Shown piece after piece: positions 62,880 through 64,000 of a stretch of 64,000 bases of DNA (within the stretch, counting starts at the first letter, position 1; each line of letters opens with the position of its first letter). The stretch covers positions 12,026,223-12,090,222 of the forward strand of contig NC_134282.1 of the NCBI RefSeq assembly GCF_949628215.1. The letters run 5' to 3'. The notes under the pieces were generated by a model that saw only the letters and a list, made by a program, of their open reading frames with translations, was not told the DNA's origin and did not search any database. The stretch comes from Phalacrocorax aristotelis (lineage: Eukaryota > Chordata > Aves > Suliformes > Phalacrocoracidae). Position numbers and translations under genes: made by a program.

Positions 62880-64000
62880 GGGCTGCTTTCCGTGCGATGA
62901 GAAATGGTCGCAGGAAGTGTAAAGTGGGAAGTGAGAGAATGAGTTAGGGATGCTGATAATAGGAAAGAATTACGACTCTGACAGAATGGCTCATCTGCTG
63001 GCTTCAGAGACCTGATACTAGCATAATATGTTTATATGTATAACATAATAGTATTCGTATGCCAAATTCCACCCTCGCACTCCAGCCGTCTGAATTAAAA
63101 GTTAGAGGAAACAGTGTGAGGCCAAAATAAATGTTTTAAAGCCTATAGCCTATATATGTTTTAAAGACTATAACAAAGAGAAAAGGTAAGTATTCTATAT
63201 TAATAGGGAAGGATGCAAGCAGCGAGAGTCTAAAAGAGAAAAAAAAATGTAGAAATAATGCGTAGCTGTGTTGACTGGAGCACTAAGCTGCATGCCAGTG
63301 CAAGCTATTAAACATAATTAGACATCATTAAAACTTCCCTGCATGCTTGAAGGAGGCTGAAGGGACCCTGGTCGAGGCAGCCCTGCGTAGCCGTACTGCC
63401 CAGATGGGGCTGGTGAAGCGATTCCATAAAAAACTCAGCTGTCGTAATAAAAGCGGTGGTTGGACAGTAGGTGTCCAGACAGGCAAGACCAGGGTAGTAG
63501 AGCTGGGGTGGATGTGGGGTGTGTGTGTACTCAGTTTTGTTTAGATTTTGCTTTGTTTGTGATCCCCACCCGTTTCAGTTGTCCCCAGCAACTTGGGTCA
63601 TCTGGTGTGCGTCGCCCTGTTTACACACAGAGTCGAGGTGATTTGTTTTATTACCTTAAATGCCCAGGTACAGGAGCCAGGAACAAATCAGCACACTGTT
63701 ACTGTAAACTAACAGTTATTTATACACAAGAAATTAACATATTGAATAATCTAATACATATTCATTGTTATTCTGTTAAATGATTGGTTAAAATTCTTTG
63801 ACAGCCACATAAAAAACTACGCATGCCCGCTGTGATTTTGCAGACCTTTGCTTCCTCAACCTTTTGGGTCGGCGGATTTCTTGAGCAGGGGGGTCTTGCA
63901 GTCAGTGGTCCTGATCTCCCCCCTGCTGGAATTACCTTTCCCCCAGTTTCACTTAAATTTGGCAACACTCGACAGTCCTTCACAGGCTGTTAACAGAGCA
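62880..64000. other. Flank of the third CpG island; nothing supported
   Basis: AT-rich sequence with a plus-strand T-tract-free acceptor-like site near 63,841 (ctgtgattttgcag) but no open coding exon I can defend. If the island drives a gene to the right, this is probably its first intron. Confidence 0.4.

Noticed and set aside
61850-64000. Assignment of the right-hand promoter to CAB39
   Set aside because: Suggested only by mammalian gene order. No CAB39 coding sequence is visible, so no symbol is given.

Overview
This is vertebrate nuclear DNA, most likely from a bird. Three things point there: CR1 LINE fragments with the typical 3'-end sequence, a solo LTR of the kind that is very common in Neoaves, and short to moderate introns around CpG-island promoters. 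The species cannot be told from the sequence, and the bird call rests on the repeats and on my recognition of one gene.

Left part (1-12,960): the gene SLC16A14 (orphan monocarboxylate-transporter-like protein MCT14) on the minus strand. Four coding exons and a probable non-coding first exon are visible. All four introns have GT..AG ends and every phase fits, giving 516 codons; the stop codon lies just beyond the left edge. Intron 3 holds an antisense solo LTR and a G-rich minisatellite. The promoter is a CpG island at about 12.3-13.0 kb.

Middle (13-38 kb): mostly AT-rich non-coding DNA with two longer CR1 fragments (15.0-16.1 and 25.5-26.4 kb) and an orphan CpG island at 22.7-23.1 kb. On the plus strand downstream of that island I can build a chain of phase-compatible, coding-like exons. 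It ends in a clear membrane-anchor exon at 34,354-34,545 and has a possible alternative anchor exon at 37,365-37,520. I do not recognise the family; this is the best candidate here for an undescribed gene. The last three exons are the firmest and the upstream ones are tentative.

Right part (38-64 kb): a CR1 scrap, a repeat with a TATA-like box and about 79-bp tandem units (39.3-39.8 kb), then more than 20 kb of gene-poor, AT-rich sequence. That stretch contains two near-identical short blocks 5.2 kb apart, each with a perfect RFX X-box. A third CpG island (61.85-62.87 kb) with YY1-like and CRE-like sites and a 34-base C homopolymer marks a promoter whose gene body lies mainly outside the window. 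From mammalian gene order CAB39 would be a candidate, but no CAB39 coding sequence is visible.

I saw no rRNA or tRNA genes, CRISPR arrays or bacterial features.
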